Below are positions 45,645-54,998 of a stretch of 64,000 bases of DNA, in pieces. The position numbers and the translations under genes were made by a program. The notes under the pieces were generated by a model. That model worked only from the letters and a program-made list of their open reading frames with translations, was not told the origin of the DNA and did not search any database. Positions within the stretch are counted from its first letter, which is position 1, and the number at the start of each line of letters is the position of its first letter. The DNA is from Myxococcota bacterium (lineage in GTDB: Bacteria > Myxococcota_A > UBA796 > JAFGLY01). The DNA is taken from the NCBI GenBank assembly GCA_024276675.1, contig JAJRWT010000115.1, positions 1 through 64,000 of the forward strand, in the 5' to 3' direction.

Positions 45645-46985
45645 TTACCTGGACCTGGCCGGTGGTGAACCAAGTTGGCTTTCCACAACACCCGCTCGTC
45701 CCTCGATCATGGAGCGCATGTAGTCCTGGTAGTAGACCACCTGGCTCATGTCGTAGGGTTTTCGTTCATCGGCTTCCACGTATGGCTCGATCTGGGCCTG
45801 CACCTCGTCGAAGACAGCCAGGAGATCCACACGATGAGATTCGATCATGTCCAGGACGTCCCAGGTCGCGCTTATCCAGTCGTTGAGACACCAGGTGACC
45901 TCTTTACAGCGAACCGCCACGATGCCGTTGACCGAGGTGAGCGTGTAGGTGGACGATGAGAATGTCTCGTCGGCTCCATGGGGGATGAACCAGAGTTTCC
46001 CGGTAGTAGGGTCGTCGTAGACGTGGAAGTCGTCGCCCGGACTACTGTAGGGGTAGCCGTCGAACTGCCCAACCACCGCGCCTCCGGCCCAGTAGTTTAT
46101 GAAATCCTGCCAGTCCAGGAACCAGCCGGCCTCTTCCAGGGCATCCTCGCCGGAGTTCTGAAGCGCGTAGGTCACGCCCTTGATGTTGGTCGTATCGCCA
46201 CTGCCAAACTCCACCTGCCACATATCCAGGTAGGCAGGCTTGAAATCCACATCCCAACCCTCGAAGAGGGTACCGGAGGTGTCTTCGAACCAGCGCCCGA
46301 TCATCTGCTTGTCGACGGTTTCAACGTTGGTCATGAGGCCGTAGTATTCCCCATCGATGTACAGTTGGGCGTGGCTGCACCTGGCGGCGGGTACACCGAA
46401 CTCCCGCCACACCAGGTAGGCCAGGCGTTCGTGCATCATGCTGTAATCAGAGACCATGTTGTTCAGGGTGAGGTGCTTTCGGTCCAGGAACCTGTAACTT
46501 GGAATATATTCGTCGAAGCTGATCTTGAAGGCACCCTTGGATGTCTCCGGGTTTCGTGCGGAGTTCTGGCCCTTGAGCCGGACACCCACCGGAGACCAGG
46601 TCTGCCCTTCGTAGGTAAATGAGGCTTCGACGTAGGAGAACTCCTTTCCATAGTAGATGTAGTCGTAGTATGTCTGGACAAGATCGTCCCAGGCCTCGTC
46701 GGAGAATTCCAATTGAAAGACGGGGATCTCCTCTCCGTTGAACAGTACATCGGAAGGATCGTCTATGCCCGGGATGTTCTCTGTGGGGATGTCGTAGACC
46801 TGGGCGCCGGGTCCATCTCCGGTATCGGAATCTGAATCCGCCGGTGTGCCGGAATCCTGCTGTCCCGGAACATCGTCGACACCGGGCCCATGGACCTGGT
46901 AGAGAAACCCACCGGAACAGGCAGCTCCAGACAGACAGACCAGGCTCAAACCGATACCCAGGTGCAGTGGACGAAATGAGGTCAT
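45645..46985 (-). CDS. CotH-family kinase lipoprotein
   Basis: A 446-residue lipoprotein (lipobox SGAAC) with a CotH domain. CotH proteins are atypical secreted kinases; Bacillus CotH phosphorylates spore-coat proteins CotB and CotG. Conserved stretches include VRLKGQNSARN, KISFDEY, HLTLNNMVSDYSMMHERLAY, CSHAQLYIDGEYYGLMTNVE and VDKQMI. The metal-binding segment reads FIPHGADETF, a variant of the usual PWDLD. It sits between two LTD lipoprotein genes (10 and 22 nt gaps), which are its obvious candidate substrates or partners. Confidence 0.9.
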   Translation of the reverse strand: MTSFRPLHLGIGLSLVCLSGAACSGGFLYQVHGPGVDDVPGQQDSGTPADSDSDTGDGPGAQVYDIPTENIPGIDDPSDVLFNGEEIPVFQLEFSDEAWDDLVQTYYDYIYYGKEFSYVEASFTYEGQTWSPVGVRLKGQNSARNPETSKGAFKISFDEYIPSYRFLDRKHLTLNNMVSDYSMMHERLAYLVWREFGVPAARCSHAQLYIDGEYYGLMTNVETVDKQMIGRWFEDTSGTLFEGWDVDFKPAYLDMWQVEFGSGDTTNIKGVTYALQNSGEDALEEAGWFLDWQDFINYWAGGAVVGQFDGYPYSSPGDDFHVYDDPTTGKLWFIPHGADETFSSSTYTLTSVNGIVAVRCKEVTWCLNDWISATWDVLDMIESHRVDLLAVFDEVQAQIEPYVEADERKPYDMSQVVYYQDYMRSMIEGRAGVVESQLGSPPARSR

Positions 46986-46995
46986 TTACCGTTAC

Positions 46996-47739
46996 CTACC
47001 TGCTGCCTGGTACGCACTTGACGTTTGGCTGGCCGGGAGAAGGGTGGTAGCAAATGGTCCAGACGTCGCCGTCGGGAACACGCGCTTCTGAGAGGTCGAT
47101 TGTCTGGTCGTCGTACTCGTGGGCGTCCAGAAGAGTACCATCGGGGCTGTACAGGCCGATCTCTTCGCCCTTGCGGTCCAGCTTGAAAGAGAGATGAATG
47201 GCTTTCCCGTAGGCGTTAAGATCATCGCGCCCGTCCGCCCACAGCAAGAGAAAGCCATTGGCGGGCAACACGACATCGGGGAGCACCTGCCTGGTGGGCA
47301 GATCGAAGTCGTCGGTGATGGTGTATCCGGCCAGATTCACATCTGTGCCGCTGTTGTTGAACAACTCGAGCCAATCCGAATAGGCGCCGATGTCGGGATC
47401 CGCCATGGTGGAGTTGTTGTCGGCCATGAACTCGTTGAGGCAGATGTCGGAATCGCAGGGGATGTTCGGAATGCCGGTATCTTCGGGGGGAGATGTGTCT
47501 TCGGGGGGAGAAGTATCCTGGGGCTGCGAGCCGGTGTCTTCCTGGCATATGTCCCACCCGGAACAGCCGGAGTCGGCACAATCGACGGCGCCGTCTCCGT
47601 CGTTGTCGAGCCCATCGGCACAATCGGAAGGCAGGGCACCCTCCACCGGTTCTTCGGCGCTACAGGATGGAAGCGCCAGCGCCACGGGTAGAAAGAGGGA
47701 CGAGATCAGCAGAGGAACTCTGGTCGATTGCAGGTGCAT
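46996..47739 (-). CDS. LTD lipoprotein 3
   Basis: A 247-residue lipoprotein (lipobox ALPSC) with the CADGLDNDGDGAVDCADSGC motif, a linker carrying the duplicated phrase DTSPPEDTSPPED, and an LTD domain (CLNEFMADNNSTM, DWLELFNNSG, LAGYTITDDF, LPANGFLLLWADG). ATG 47739 is preferred because GGAGA lies 5 nt upstream. It is the first gene of the leftward operon LTD3-CotH-LTD2-LTD1-MYXO-CTERM protein. Confidence 0.87.
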   Translation of the reverse strand: MHLQSTRVPLLISSLFLPVALALPSCSAEEPVEGALPSDCADGLDNDGDGAVDCADSGCSGWDICQEDTGSQPQDTSPPEDTSPPEDTGIPNIPCDSDICLNEFMADNNSTMADPDIGAYSDWLELFNNSGTDVNLAGYTITDDFDLPTRQVLPDVVLPANGFLLLWADGRDDLNAYGKAIHLSFKLDRKGEEIGLYSPDGTLLDAHEYDDQTIDLSEARVPDGDVWTICYHPSPGQPNVKCVPGSR

Positions 47740-48137
47740 GTAACTCTCCATTTCGGGGCCTTGGATGTCAATATACTGTACTCAACACGGTCTTCTGCAA
47801 ATGAATATTGGCTTTTTTGGGCCTGTGAACGCCACCGAACAGGTTGGGCGGACGAAAATCCTGCTTTGCACGACATTTACACAGTGTCCACGGAATGCCC
47901 TTCCATGCTCTGGATTCGAGACTAGCACGGACAGTTCTGACAAAGCGCAGTGACAGGCCGTACAATCAAAGCTATCGTACTTTCCTGGCTCCTGTTTTCC
48001 TGCTACCCTGTCCCTTCTCCGCAGCCCAGGTACCCACTCCGCCGGAAATTCCTGTATTCTGGGTAGAAAAACTATCATACGGGAGCAAGATTCTGCGAAG
48101 ATATCTGCCTGAAAACCGAAGAGTAAAGTGAGCCAAA
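47740..48137. promoter_or_regulatory. 398-bp AT-richer divergent promoter region
   Basis: No gene is supported between the divergent LTD operons. The region is visibly richer in A and T than the flanking genes. A sigma-70-like pair for the rightward operon is CTGACA (47937-47942) and TACAAT (47961-47966) with 18-bp spacing, one mismatch each from consensus. A leftward candidate is TTGCAG with TATATT near 47800-47770, but its 19-bp spacer is long. Confidence 0.4.
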
Positions 48138-48677
48138 ATGGACTTGAAGCAGCCATCCACCAGTCGTTCCCACGCGATCCGCATAGCATCCGCCATGGCA
48201 GTGGCGGGCTTCGCCATATCGTGCGCCGCCGAGGAACCGCTCATCTTCGTAAACGAGTTCATGGCCTCCAACACCACGACCATCATGGATCCGGACTCCG
48301 AAGCCTATTCCGACTGGATTGAACTCTACAACCCCGGTGATTACTCCGTGAACATGGAGGGTTTCTTCCTCACCGACGACATCTACAACTCCACCAAGCA
48401 CGCCATCTCCCCGGCGCTGGAACTCCCGGCCGGAGGCTTCCTGTTGTTCTGGGCAGACTCCGATCCCGAACTGGGGCCCAACCACCTCACCTTCAAGCTG
48501 AGCATCGATGGCGAAGATATCGGGCTCTACTACAACAATGGCGCATCCATGATGTTGATGGATGCCCTGGAGTTCGGAACGCAGAGAAACGACATCTCCA
48601 TGGCCAGGCAACCAGATGGCTCCGAGAACTGGGTGTCCACAGACAACCCCACTCCAAGTGCCACCAATAATCAATAA
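48138..48677 (+). CDS. LTD lipoprotein 4
   Basis: A 179-residue lipoprotein (GFAISC lipobox) that is almost only an LTD domain: FVNEFMASNTTTIMDP, SDWIELYNPGD, VNMEGFFLTDD, LPAGGFLLFWADSD and GEDIGLYYNNG. It lacks the acidic linker and the Cys/Asp motif of the three leftward LTDs. First gene of the rightward operon; the HlyD-like gene follows 15 nt later. Confidence 0.85.
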   Translation: MDLKQPSTSRSHAIRIASAMAVAGFAISCAAEEPLIFVNEFMASNTTTIMDPDSEAYSDWIELYNPGDYSVNMEGFFLTDDIYNSTKHAISPALELPAGGFLLFWADSDPELGPNHLTFKLSIDGEDIGLYYNNGASMMLMDALEFGTQRNDISMARQPDGSENWVSTDNPTPSATNNQ

Positions 48678-48692
48678 CCTGGAGCTTCAGGC

Positions 48693-49769
48693 ATGAGCTC
48701 CAGGGTCTCTTCATCGAAAATTGCCGGGTACGCAGCTCTCATCGCTCTCATCACAATAAGCACCGCTGTACCCCGCTGGGGCTACCTTCGGCAACGAGCG
48801 GTGGTGGAAGCGGCCCGGACCTTCCTGGTCACCTCCGTTCGCACCGGCACGATTCAATGGGTTCTGCGCGATGGCCGTGCCGCACGTGGCAATGGGCTCA
48901 TAGAAGAACGCATGCTCACCTTTCGCCGCAGCGATCTGGTGCAATTGAACCTCAACGAAAACCTCTCCAGCGGAGATTTCATCAGCGCCGGGCAAGAGCT
49001 TGGCCGAATCAGTTCAAACCAGAACAACCGCAGATTCCAGCAGCTCCGCTCCCAAAAAGAAGCCCTGGCCGCCGAATACGCCCTGCTGGAGGCGGGCGCC
49101 AGGCCTTCCGAAGTCCAGGAAGCCCTGGATCGGCTTGAACTGGCCAGGGCCGTGAGGCAGGGTGAGTCAATCGAGCTGGAACGAATCAGGGCTTTGGTCC
49201 CCCAGGGAGTGGTTTCACAGGCGGAACTGGACGCCGCCGAGGCCCTCGATCGAGTTCGGGAACAAGAGATCGCCGTGGCCGAAGCCAGGGTGAAGGTGGC
49301 CCGTTCATCGGCCCGGCCGGAAGCACTAGCCCGGCTCGCATCCGAAATCACGGCTCTCGAGGCGGAAATCGCGGAACTCGAAAACATTCTGAAAGGTGAA
49401 CTGATCACCTCCCCCATAGATGGGATACTGGAAATCGGAGGCCGACAGATCCTGCTTAGGGTCTACGACATCGACAACATCTACTTGCGCATCTCCATCC
49501 CCGAATCCGACCGACTACGCGTGGGGCTCGGCTCCAGGGTGCTCTTTGCCACAACGGCTTCACCCGACCAGACCTACAAAGGCGAGGTCGTGGAAATCAG
49601 CGAGGATGCCACGACCCTGGACGGAATCCAGGTATTTTGGGCGAGCGCCCTCGTATCCAATCCATCCCACTACCTGAAATCGGGCATGTCAGGGGTGGCA
49701 CGGATAGCCCTGGAACCTTCCGATGACGGTTTCTGGAAATGGCTCTGGTACCAGATGATGGGCTATTGA
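48693..49769 (+). CDS. HlyD-like membrane-fusion protein
   Basis: A 358-residue periplasmic adaptor-type protein with one N-terminal helix (IAGYAALIALITIS). It has a split lipoyl-like half, a long coiled coil (about 100-225, rich in Ala/Glu/Leu/Arg) and a beta-barrel (ITSPIDGILEIGG, DIDNIYLRISIPESDRLRVG). HlyD proteins connect inner-membrane exporters to the outer membrane. No ABC or RND partner is in the operon; the DUF4956 membrane protein is the only polytopic neighbour. Confidence 0.82.
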   Translation: MSSRVSSSKIAGYAALIALITISTAVPRWGYLRQRAVVEAARTFLVTSVRTGTIQWVLRDGRAARGNGLIEERMLTFRRSDLVQLNLNENLSSGDFISAGQELGRISSNQNNRRFQQLRSQKEALAAEYALLEAGARPSEVQEALDRLELARAVRQGESIELERIRALVPQGVVSQAELDAAEALDRVREQEIAVAEARVKVARSSARPEALARLASEITALEAEIAELENILKGELITSPIDGILEIGGRQILLRVYDIDNIYLRISIPESDRLRVGLGSRVLFATTASPDQTYKGEVVEISEDATTLDGIQVFWASALVSNPSHYLKSGMSGVARIALEPSDDGFWKWLWYQMMGY

Positions 49770-49772
49770 ACG

Positions 49773-50582
49773 ATGTCGCGACTCCAGGATATCGGGCGTT
49801 TCGAATACAAATATGCAGTCCCAGTCTCGCTACGGGATCGTATCGTGGAAATCGCCAGGGACCATGTGGCGCCCGATCCTCACGCCCAGCCCCTGGGAAA
49901 GGGGGCCATGGGATACTCGGTACACAGCCTCTATTTCGACACTCCCGGACTGCTGGACTTCTATCAACGTCTCGATGAACGAAAAGTACGCAACCGGCTC
50001 CGCGTTCGCACCTACGGCAGGCCGGGGCAGCGCCAACCGGTTTTCCTGGAAAACAAGCGCAAGCTGGAACACTGGGTGATAAAGCACCGGGTCATGGTGT
50101 GCAACTCGGACGACTGGACATCCTGCACCGACCAACGTCCCTGGAACATCTTCACAAAGCGAATCAGCGGTCAGAAGCGCTATGCTGCCAGGCATTTCGT
50201 TCACCTGGTGGACGACTCCGGCCGGATCCCCGTATCCATTGTCCACTACGTCCGAGAGGTCTTCGTGGCTCGCGATCCCAACCAACCCAAGGTCCGGCTC
50301 ACACTGGACAAGTTCATCAACGCCACCATCTCCCCGTCTCCCCGGGACCTGTACGCTCCCGGTGACGTGGATCTCGTCCCCAGGGATTGGATGGTCCTGG
50401 AGCTGAAGTTCGACGGAGATCGTCCGGGTTGGATGCGGGTCGTCTGTCGTGAGTTGGGCTTGCGTGCCCACCCGGTCTCCAAATTCGGCCTGAGCGTAGC
50501 CAAGGGAGTCGCAGGTTCTCGGTACCGCGAAGTCCGCTATCTCACTCCTCCGCCCATAAGAACCATGGGAGGATTCGCATGA
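49773..50582 (+). CDS. VTC-domain polyphosphate polymerase
   Basis: A 269-residue cytosolic VTC/TTM tunnel-fold protein, expected to polymerise polyphosphate from ATP as the VTC4 core does. The basic/acidic tunnel set is present: ExK in RFEYKY (Glu11, Lys13), RNRLRVRTYG (Arg75-79), ENKRK (Glu93, Lys95), HYVREVF (Arg161), RLTLDKF (Arg175, Asp179), LELKF (Glu210, Lys212) and SKFGLS (Lys237). It starts 3 nt after the HlyD-like gene and overlaps DUF4956 by 4 nt. Catalytic activity is inferred from conservation. Confidence 0.88.
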   Translation: MSRLQDIGRFEYKYAVPVSLRDRIVEIARDHVAPDPHAQPLGKGAMGYSVHSLYFDTPGLLDFYQRLDERKVRNRLRVRTYGRPGQRQPVFLENKRKLEHWVIKHRVMVCNSDDWTSCTDQRPWNIFTKRISGQKRYAARHFVHLVDDSGRIPVSIVHYVREVFVARDPNQPKVRLTLDKFINATISPSPRDLYAPGDVDLVPRDWMVLELKFDGDRPGWMRVVCRELGLRAHPVSKFGLSVAKGVAGSRYREVRYLTPPPIRTMGGFA

Positions 50583-51274
50583 ACCCCACGGACCTGGAGC
50601 TTGCATTTGGACAGGTCCTGAACCTGGATCTCCCCCAGATCGTCATGACCATGATCCTGGCCCTGGTGCTGGGATTGACCGTGGCGATGGTCTACCGTTT
50701 CTCTATCTCGGGCAGGGTCATCTCCAGCACCATGCAAGCATCCCTGGTCCTGTTGGCCACCATCGGAGCCATGGTGATGATGGTCATAGGCAACAACATC
50801 GCCCGGGCCTTTTCCCTGGTGGGAGCCCTGGCCATAATCCGTTTTCGTACCAGGTTGAGAAGTCCATGGGACATCACGTTCGTCTTCTTCTCCCTGGCCG
50901 TTGGCATTGCATGCGGAGTACTTGCCTACCGGGTTGCGGTGGTGGGAACCCTCATCATCAGCCTGTCAGCCATGGCCCTCCAGGTGATCCCCATGGGCCT
51001 GCCCAAAGGCACGGTGCATCTCCTGCGATGCGACCTGGCCGCATACCAGGGAACGGAATCGGAAATGATCAAGGTCCTGGAACGTCACATCACCAGGCGC
51101 TGGTTGATGGAAGCCCGCTCCCTGCGCTTCGGCGAGACTCTTTCCTATCGCTACAGGGTGATCCTCAAGGACGACGCCGAGATCGAAACGATGCTAAGGG
51201 AACTCTCCGACGTCGAGGGCGTTGAGCGTGTCGTGCTGGACGCCTCAGAAGAGATGGCCGGGAGAACTGATTGA
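50579..51274 (+). CDS. DUF4956 membrane protein
   Basis: A 231-residue protein with four N-terminal helices (QIVMTMILALVLGLTVAMVY, TMQASLVLLATIGAMVMMVI and two more) and a cytosolic C-terminal domain with ferredoxin-like character (RYRVILKDDAEIETMLREL). ARAFSLVGALAIIRFRT is the DUF4956 signature. This family is habitually encoded beside VTC-domain polymerases and CotH kinases and may translocate or couple polyphosphate; that role is unproven. Translationally coupled to genes on both sides. Confidence 0.88.
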   Translation: MNPTDLELAFGQVLNLDLPQIVMTMILALVLGLTVAMVYRFSISGRVISSTMQASLVLLATIGAMVMMVIGNNIARAFSLVGALAIIRFRTRLRSPWDITFVFFSLAVGIACGVLAYRVAVVGTLIISLSAMALQVIPMGLPKGTVHLLRCDLAAYQGTESEMIKVLERHITRRWLMEARSLRFGETLSYRYRVILKDDAEIETMLRELSDVEGVERVVLDASEEMAGRTD

Positions 51275-52170
51275 TAGTTCCCATCCGGGAACTTGATAGA
51301 CTGCAAACACGGATCGGAATCATGCCTCTTTTCAACCCGGGTGTCACATTGCTCCTGTGGGCCTTGGCCTGTTCCTCCACCACCTGTCCCGAAGGGCAGG
51401 TCAGGAGCGGTGATGAATGTGTGGACTACCAGGAAGGCGAGCCCGAGCCTTCCGACGCATGGAGTCCCACACCGGGCACCTCCTGGCAGTGGCAGCTCAC
51501 CGGAACCATAGACATCTCCCTGCCCGTGGACATGTACGACATCGACCTGTTCGACACGGACCAGTCCGTCATCGACCGCTTGCACGACGAGGGTAAGACC
51601 GTAATCTGCTACTTCTCTGCCGGCTCTTTCGAAGACTGGCGCGAAGACGCCGCCGATTTTCCACAGAGTACCCTGGGCTCCCCTCTCGACGACTGGGAAG
51701 GAGAGTGGTGGGTGGACATTACCAGCGACACCATCCGCGAGATAATGGCAAGTCGGCTCGACATGGCCGTAAGCAGAAGCTGCGACGGGGTCGAACCCGA
51801 CAACGTCGACGCCTGGGCCAACGACAACGGCCTGGGTATCAACGCCACGGAACAACTGGACTTCAATCGCTTCCTGGCAGACCAGGCGCACAGCAGGGGC
51901 CTGTCGGTTGGTCTCAAGAACGACCTGGACCAACTGGTCGATCTGGCGGACTGGTTCGACTGGGCCCTCAACGAAAGCTGCGTTGAATACGATGAATGCG
52001 ACATCCTGTCGGTGTTCACCGACCAACAGAAAGCAGCATTCCACGTGGAGTATGTCGACGACTGGGCCGACGCGCCCTCCCTGGCTGAGCAGGTGTGCGG
52101 CCTGGGGCCTACCCTGGATACCCTGATCAAGACATGGGATCTGGGTTCGGAATTCCTTTCCTGCGAGTAG
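51271..52170 (+). CDS. GH114-like (endo-alpha-1,4-polygalactosaminidase) lipoprotein
   Basis: A 299-residue exported protein with lipobox LLWALAC and a TIM-barrel domain of the GH114 type: CYFSAGSFEDWR, WWVDITSD, GVEPDNVDAWAN and LSVGLKND. GH114 enzymes hydrolyse galactosaminoglycans. TTG 51271 overlaps the DUF4956 stop and has GGGAGA 5 nt upstream; ATG 51322 is an alternative with a shorter signal. Its presence in the operon suggests that the system handles a cell-surface amino-sugar polymer. Confidence 0.82.
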   Translation: MIVPIRELDRLQTRIGIMPLFNPGVTLLLWALACSSTTCPEGQVRSGDECVDYQEGEPEPSDAWSPTPGTSWQWQLTGTIDISLPVDMYDIDLFDTDQSVIDRLHDEGKTVICYFSAGSFEDWREDAADFPQSTLGSPLDDWEGEWWVDITSDTIREIMASRLDMAVSRSCDGVEPDNVDAWANDNGLGINATEQLDFNRFLADQAHSRGLSVGLKNDLDQLVDLADWFDWALNESCVEYDECDILSVFTDQQKAAFHVEYVDDWADAPSLAEQVCGLGPTLDTLIKTWDLGSEFLSCE

Positions 52171-52259
52171 CGGGAGCCGTCGGGAAAGAACGTGAATCGA
52201 TGGCGTGGGAACACGAGCCTGCAAAAACGAGAAAACGACCAACACACCGGAGACCCCCA

Positions 52260-53726
52260 ATGGCCAACAATATGCCCCCGGGCATCGAACCCCGCCTGCT
52301 ATGGAAACACTTCGACACCATCCGCTCCATCCCCCACGGCTCGGGCAACGAGAAGGCCCTCAGAACGGCCCTGCGAGACTGGGCCACCACGAGGGGCCTG
52401 GTCCACGTTACCGACGCCACCGGAAACCTGCTCATCCAGGTACCAGCCACCCCAGGGCGCGAAGCGGAATCACCCACCGTCCTCCAGGGTCACCTGGACA
52501 TGGTCTGCGAAAAAAACGCGGACGTGGACCACGATTTCGACACTGACGCTCTCCGCCTCAAGCTGGAAGGGCAGTGGCTCAGCGCCCTGGGAACAACGCT
52601 GGGCGCCGACAACGGTATCGGAGTGGCCGCTGCACTGGCCCTGGCGGAAGACCCCGCCGCCCAGCACGGTCCCCTTGAGATCCTGCTCACAGTAGACGAA
52701 GAAACCGGCATGACAGGTGCATGGGGGCTGGAACCGGGCTTCCTGAAAGGGAAACGCCTGCTCAACCTGGACACCGAAGAAGAGGGCGCCGTGTACGTGG
52801 GCTGTGCCGGGGGAGGTGACACATACTCACGCTTCACCATTTCATGGGAACCCTGTCCCGCACGGCACAGCCTTGTGAAGTTGGCAGTCTCGGGTCTCCT
52901 GGGAGGCCACTCGGGCCTGGATATCCACGAAAACAGAGCCAATGCCATAAAATGCCTGGCCCGGCTGCTGGCCGCGGCCCGAGAATCAGGCATCGATTTC
53001 CGCCTGCAACAGATCCAGGGAGGCTCCATGCGGAATGCCATCCCACGTGAAGCCTCCTGCACAGTGCTGGTGGATAGCACCCAGACTGAAACCACCACCG
53101 AAGCCTTCTCCGCAGAAGCTCAAATCCTGAAAAGTGAGTTCGCCGCCACCGACCCTGACATGACTCTCCATTGGAACGTCACCACGCCCGGAGTTCCCTG
53201 TTCAACATTTTCCATGGACCTCACCACTACCGTCCTGCATTCCCTGCTGGCCAATCCAAGCGGCGTCCTGGCCATGAGCAAGGACGTTCCCGGGCTGGTG
53301 GAAACCAGCAACAACCTGGGTGTAGTCCAGACCAAAGGAAACACCCTCGAAATCGTCAACTGCTCCCGATCTTCCGTGAACTCGGCCCTAGGGGACCTTC
53401 GCCGCACGCTGAAGTCCATCTACCACCTGGCTGGAGCCCAGGTGGAAACCGATGCCCCCTACCCCGGCTGGCAACCCGACCTGGATTCACCGCTGTTGGC
53501 CACCGTCTTGAAAGTCCACGAGAACCTCTTCGGCAAGAAGGCCCGTGTCATGGCGGTCCACGCTGGCCTGGAATGTGGACTCATCGGCCAACATTTCCCC
53601 GGCATGGCCATGGTCTCCATCGGTCCGGATATCAGGGGAGCCCACTCGCCCGACGAGCGGGTACACGTGGGGTCCACCGCCAACTTCTACACCTTCTTGA
53701 AGGCGATCCTGGCAGACCTGCGATAG
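52260..53726 (+). CDS. pepD: aminoacyl-histidine dipeptidase (PepD, M20 family)
   Basis: A 488-residue cytosolic zinc dipeptidase cleaving Xaa-His dipeptides such as carnosine. Metal and catalytic motifs are GHLDMVCEK (His, Asp), GADNGIG (Asp), VDEETGM (Glu-Glu), LNLDTEEEGA and the C-terminal HAGLECG/GAHSPDERV. The lid-domain motif GGHSGLDIHENRANAIK is intact. The frame opens further upstream, but the ATG at 52260 matches PepD N-termini. Confidence 0.95.
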   Translation: MANNMPPGIEPRLLWKHFDTIRSIPHGSGNEKALRTALRDWATTRGLVHVTDATGNLLIQVPATPGREAESPTVLQGHLDMVCEKNADVDHDFDTDALRLKLEGQWLSALGTTLGADNGIGVAAALALAEDPAAQHGPLEILLTVDEETGMTGAWGLEPGFLKGKRLLNLDTEEEGAVYVGCAGGGDTYSRFTISWEPCPARHSLVKLAVSGLLGGHSGLDIHENRANAIKCLARLLAAARESGIDFRLQQIQGGSMRNAIPREASCTVLVDSTQTETTTEAFSAEAQILKSEFAATDPDMTLHWNVTTPGVPCSTFSMDLTTTVLHSLLANPSGVLAMSKDVPGLVETSNNLGVVQTKGNTLEIVNCSRSSVNSALGDLRRTLKSIYHLAGAQVETDAPYPGWQPDLDSPLLATVLKVHENLFGKKARVMAVHAGLECGLIGQHFPGMAMVSIGPDIRGAHSPDERVHVGSTANFYTFLKAILADLR

Positions 53727-53771
53727 GGCTCCCGTACTCCGACCCGGCCGCCTTCATTGGCCAGACCGTTT

Positions 53772-54881
53772 TCACCCAGCCCTCGCGGCAGGCCAGGCAA
53801 CAGGGATGAGTCGGTAGTCCGGCGATCCCATACCCAGTTTCTGGGCATGAAGGAGCTGCGGGCTGTAGTCGATGTCGCGTCCAGCCTCTCGCAGGCTACG
53901 GCCCATGTGCTCTTCAAGGAGCCTGGTGGTGGCCCAATCGATGGCCACGGGATCGGTGCTGGCCAGGATGCCCACCGACCTGGCCAGGACATCCTGGGGA
54001 TCCGAGGGCAGGCAATCACAATCCCTGCCCACGTCCATCACGAAGTTCATGAAGCCCACCTTGTGTTCCTTGGCGGTGATCGCAGCAAGAGCCTGCTCGG
54101 CCATTCTTTCCTGGAGGAGCCTGGAGGAGATCTCCCACTTGAAACGAACGGCACCGTAGCGGCAGGCCGCCAGGCATTCACCACAACCAATGCAGATGTC
54201 TGGTTGAATCGACGCTGCTCTTCTTCGGGGAGCCACGCATGACATTGTGATGGCGTCCACCGGGCACCACCTGGCACAGGCACCGTCACCGACACATTGG
54301 TCGGCATCAACCCAGGGTTTTACCACTGAATGCTGATATAGCTTGCCCTTTCGGGAAGAAAGACCCATGCCCAGGTTTTTCATGGCTCCGCCATAGCCGG
54401 TGACCAGGTGCCCGGTGGCGTGGCTCAACACCAGCAGGGCATCGGCGTCCGCTACTGCCGCGGCGACACCCACTTCACGGGAGTGCTGGCCATCGATGGG
54501 AACCTTCACTTCACTTCTGCCAGCAGGTCCGTCGGCAATTATGACGGGAATCCCCGTTGCTTCCAGCGAGTACCCGTGCTCGGCCGCCAGCAGCAGGTGG
54601 TCGATGGCATTTGCTCTTCGACCCCTGTAGAGGGTATTGGTATCGGTCCAGAATGCCTTGCACCCGGCACGATTCAGCTTCCGCACAAGGTCTGCGTAGA
54701 CCTGGGGGCGGATGAAGTTATGGTTGCCATCCTCGCCGAAATGCACTTTCAGGGCCACCAGGTCCCCCCTCCGGAACAGGCGGCTGAATCCAGCCTCGTC
54801 GTACAGGACTCCCGCCTTTCTGGAAATGGTGGTCTGGTCATCGTGTTCATCCACTGCCAGCCAGAATACCTTTGAAGCCAT
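53772..54881 (-). CDS. DUF362 protein with two 4Fe-4S clusters
   Basis: A 369-residue protein. The DUF362 domain (LVALKVHFGEDGNHNFIRP, FWTDTNTLYRGRRANAIDHL, GAMKNLGMG) contains an embedded ferredoxin: CVGDGACARWCP and CIGCGECLAACRYGA. The first motif has an extra residue relative to CxxCxxCxxxC and a Cys/Asp-like irregularity, so one cluster may be atypical. A redox role is likely; the substrate is unknown. It is divergent from the sulfatase-like gene and converges on pepD. Confidence 0.88.
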   Translation of the reverse strand: MASKVFWLAVDEHDDQTTISRKAGVLYDEAGFSRLFRRGDLVALKVHFGEDGNHNFIRPQVYADLVRKLNRAGCKAFWTDTNTLYRGRRANAIDHLLLAAEHGYSLEATGIPVIIADGPAGRSEVKVPIDGQHSREVGVAAAVADADALLVLSHATGHLVTGYGGAMKNLGMGLSSRKGKLYQHSVVKPWVDADQCVGDGACARWCPVDAITMSCVAPRRRAASIQPDICIGCGECLAACRYGAVRFKWEISSRLLQERMAEQALAAITAKEHKVGFMNFVMDVGRDCDCLPSDPQDVLARSVGILASTDPVAIDWATTRLLEEHMGRSLREAGRDIDYSPQLLHAQKLGMGSPDYRLIPVAWPAARAG

Positions 54882-54998
54882 GATGTTCCCACAGGGTCAA
54901 CAGGTCCGGTTCGCCCAATACATCGAAACAACTTGCAGGTAATGCAGAAGCTGCCTAACCTGTTCCCGCGGGGCGCAACCTCAACCCACAGAAAGCTC

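Noticed and set aside
53171..53809. 212-codon frame inside pepD
   Set aside because: Out-of-frame with an intact PepD; composition is typical of a shadow.
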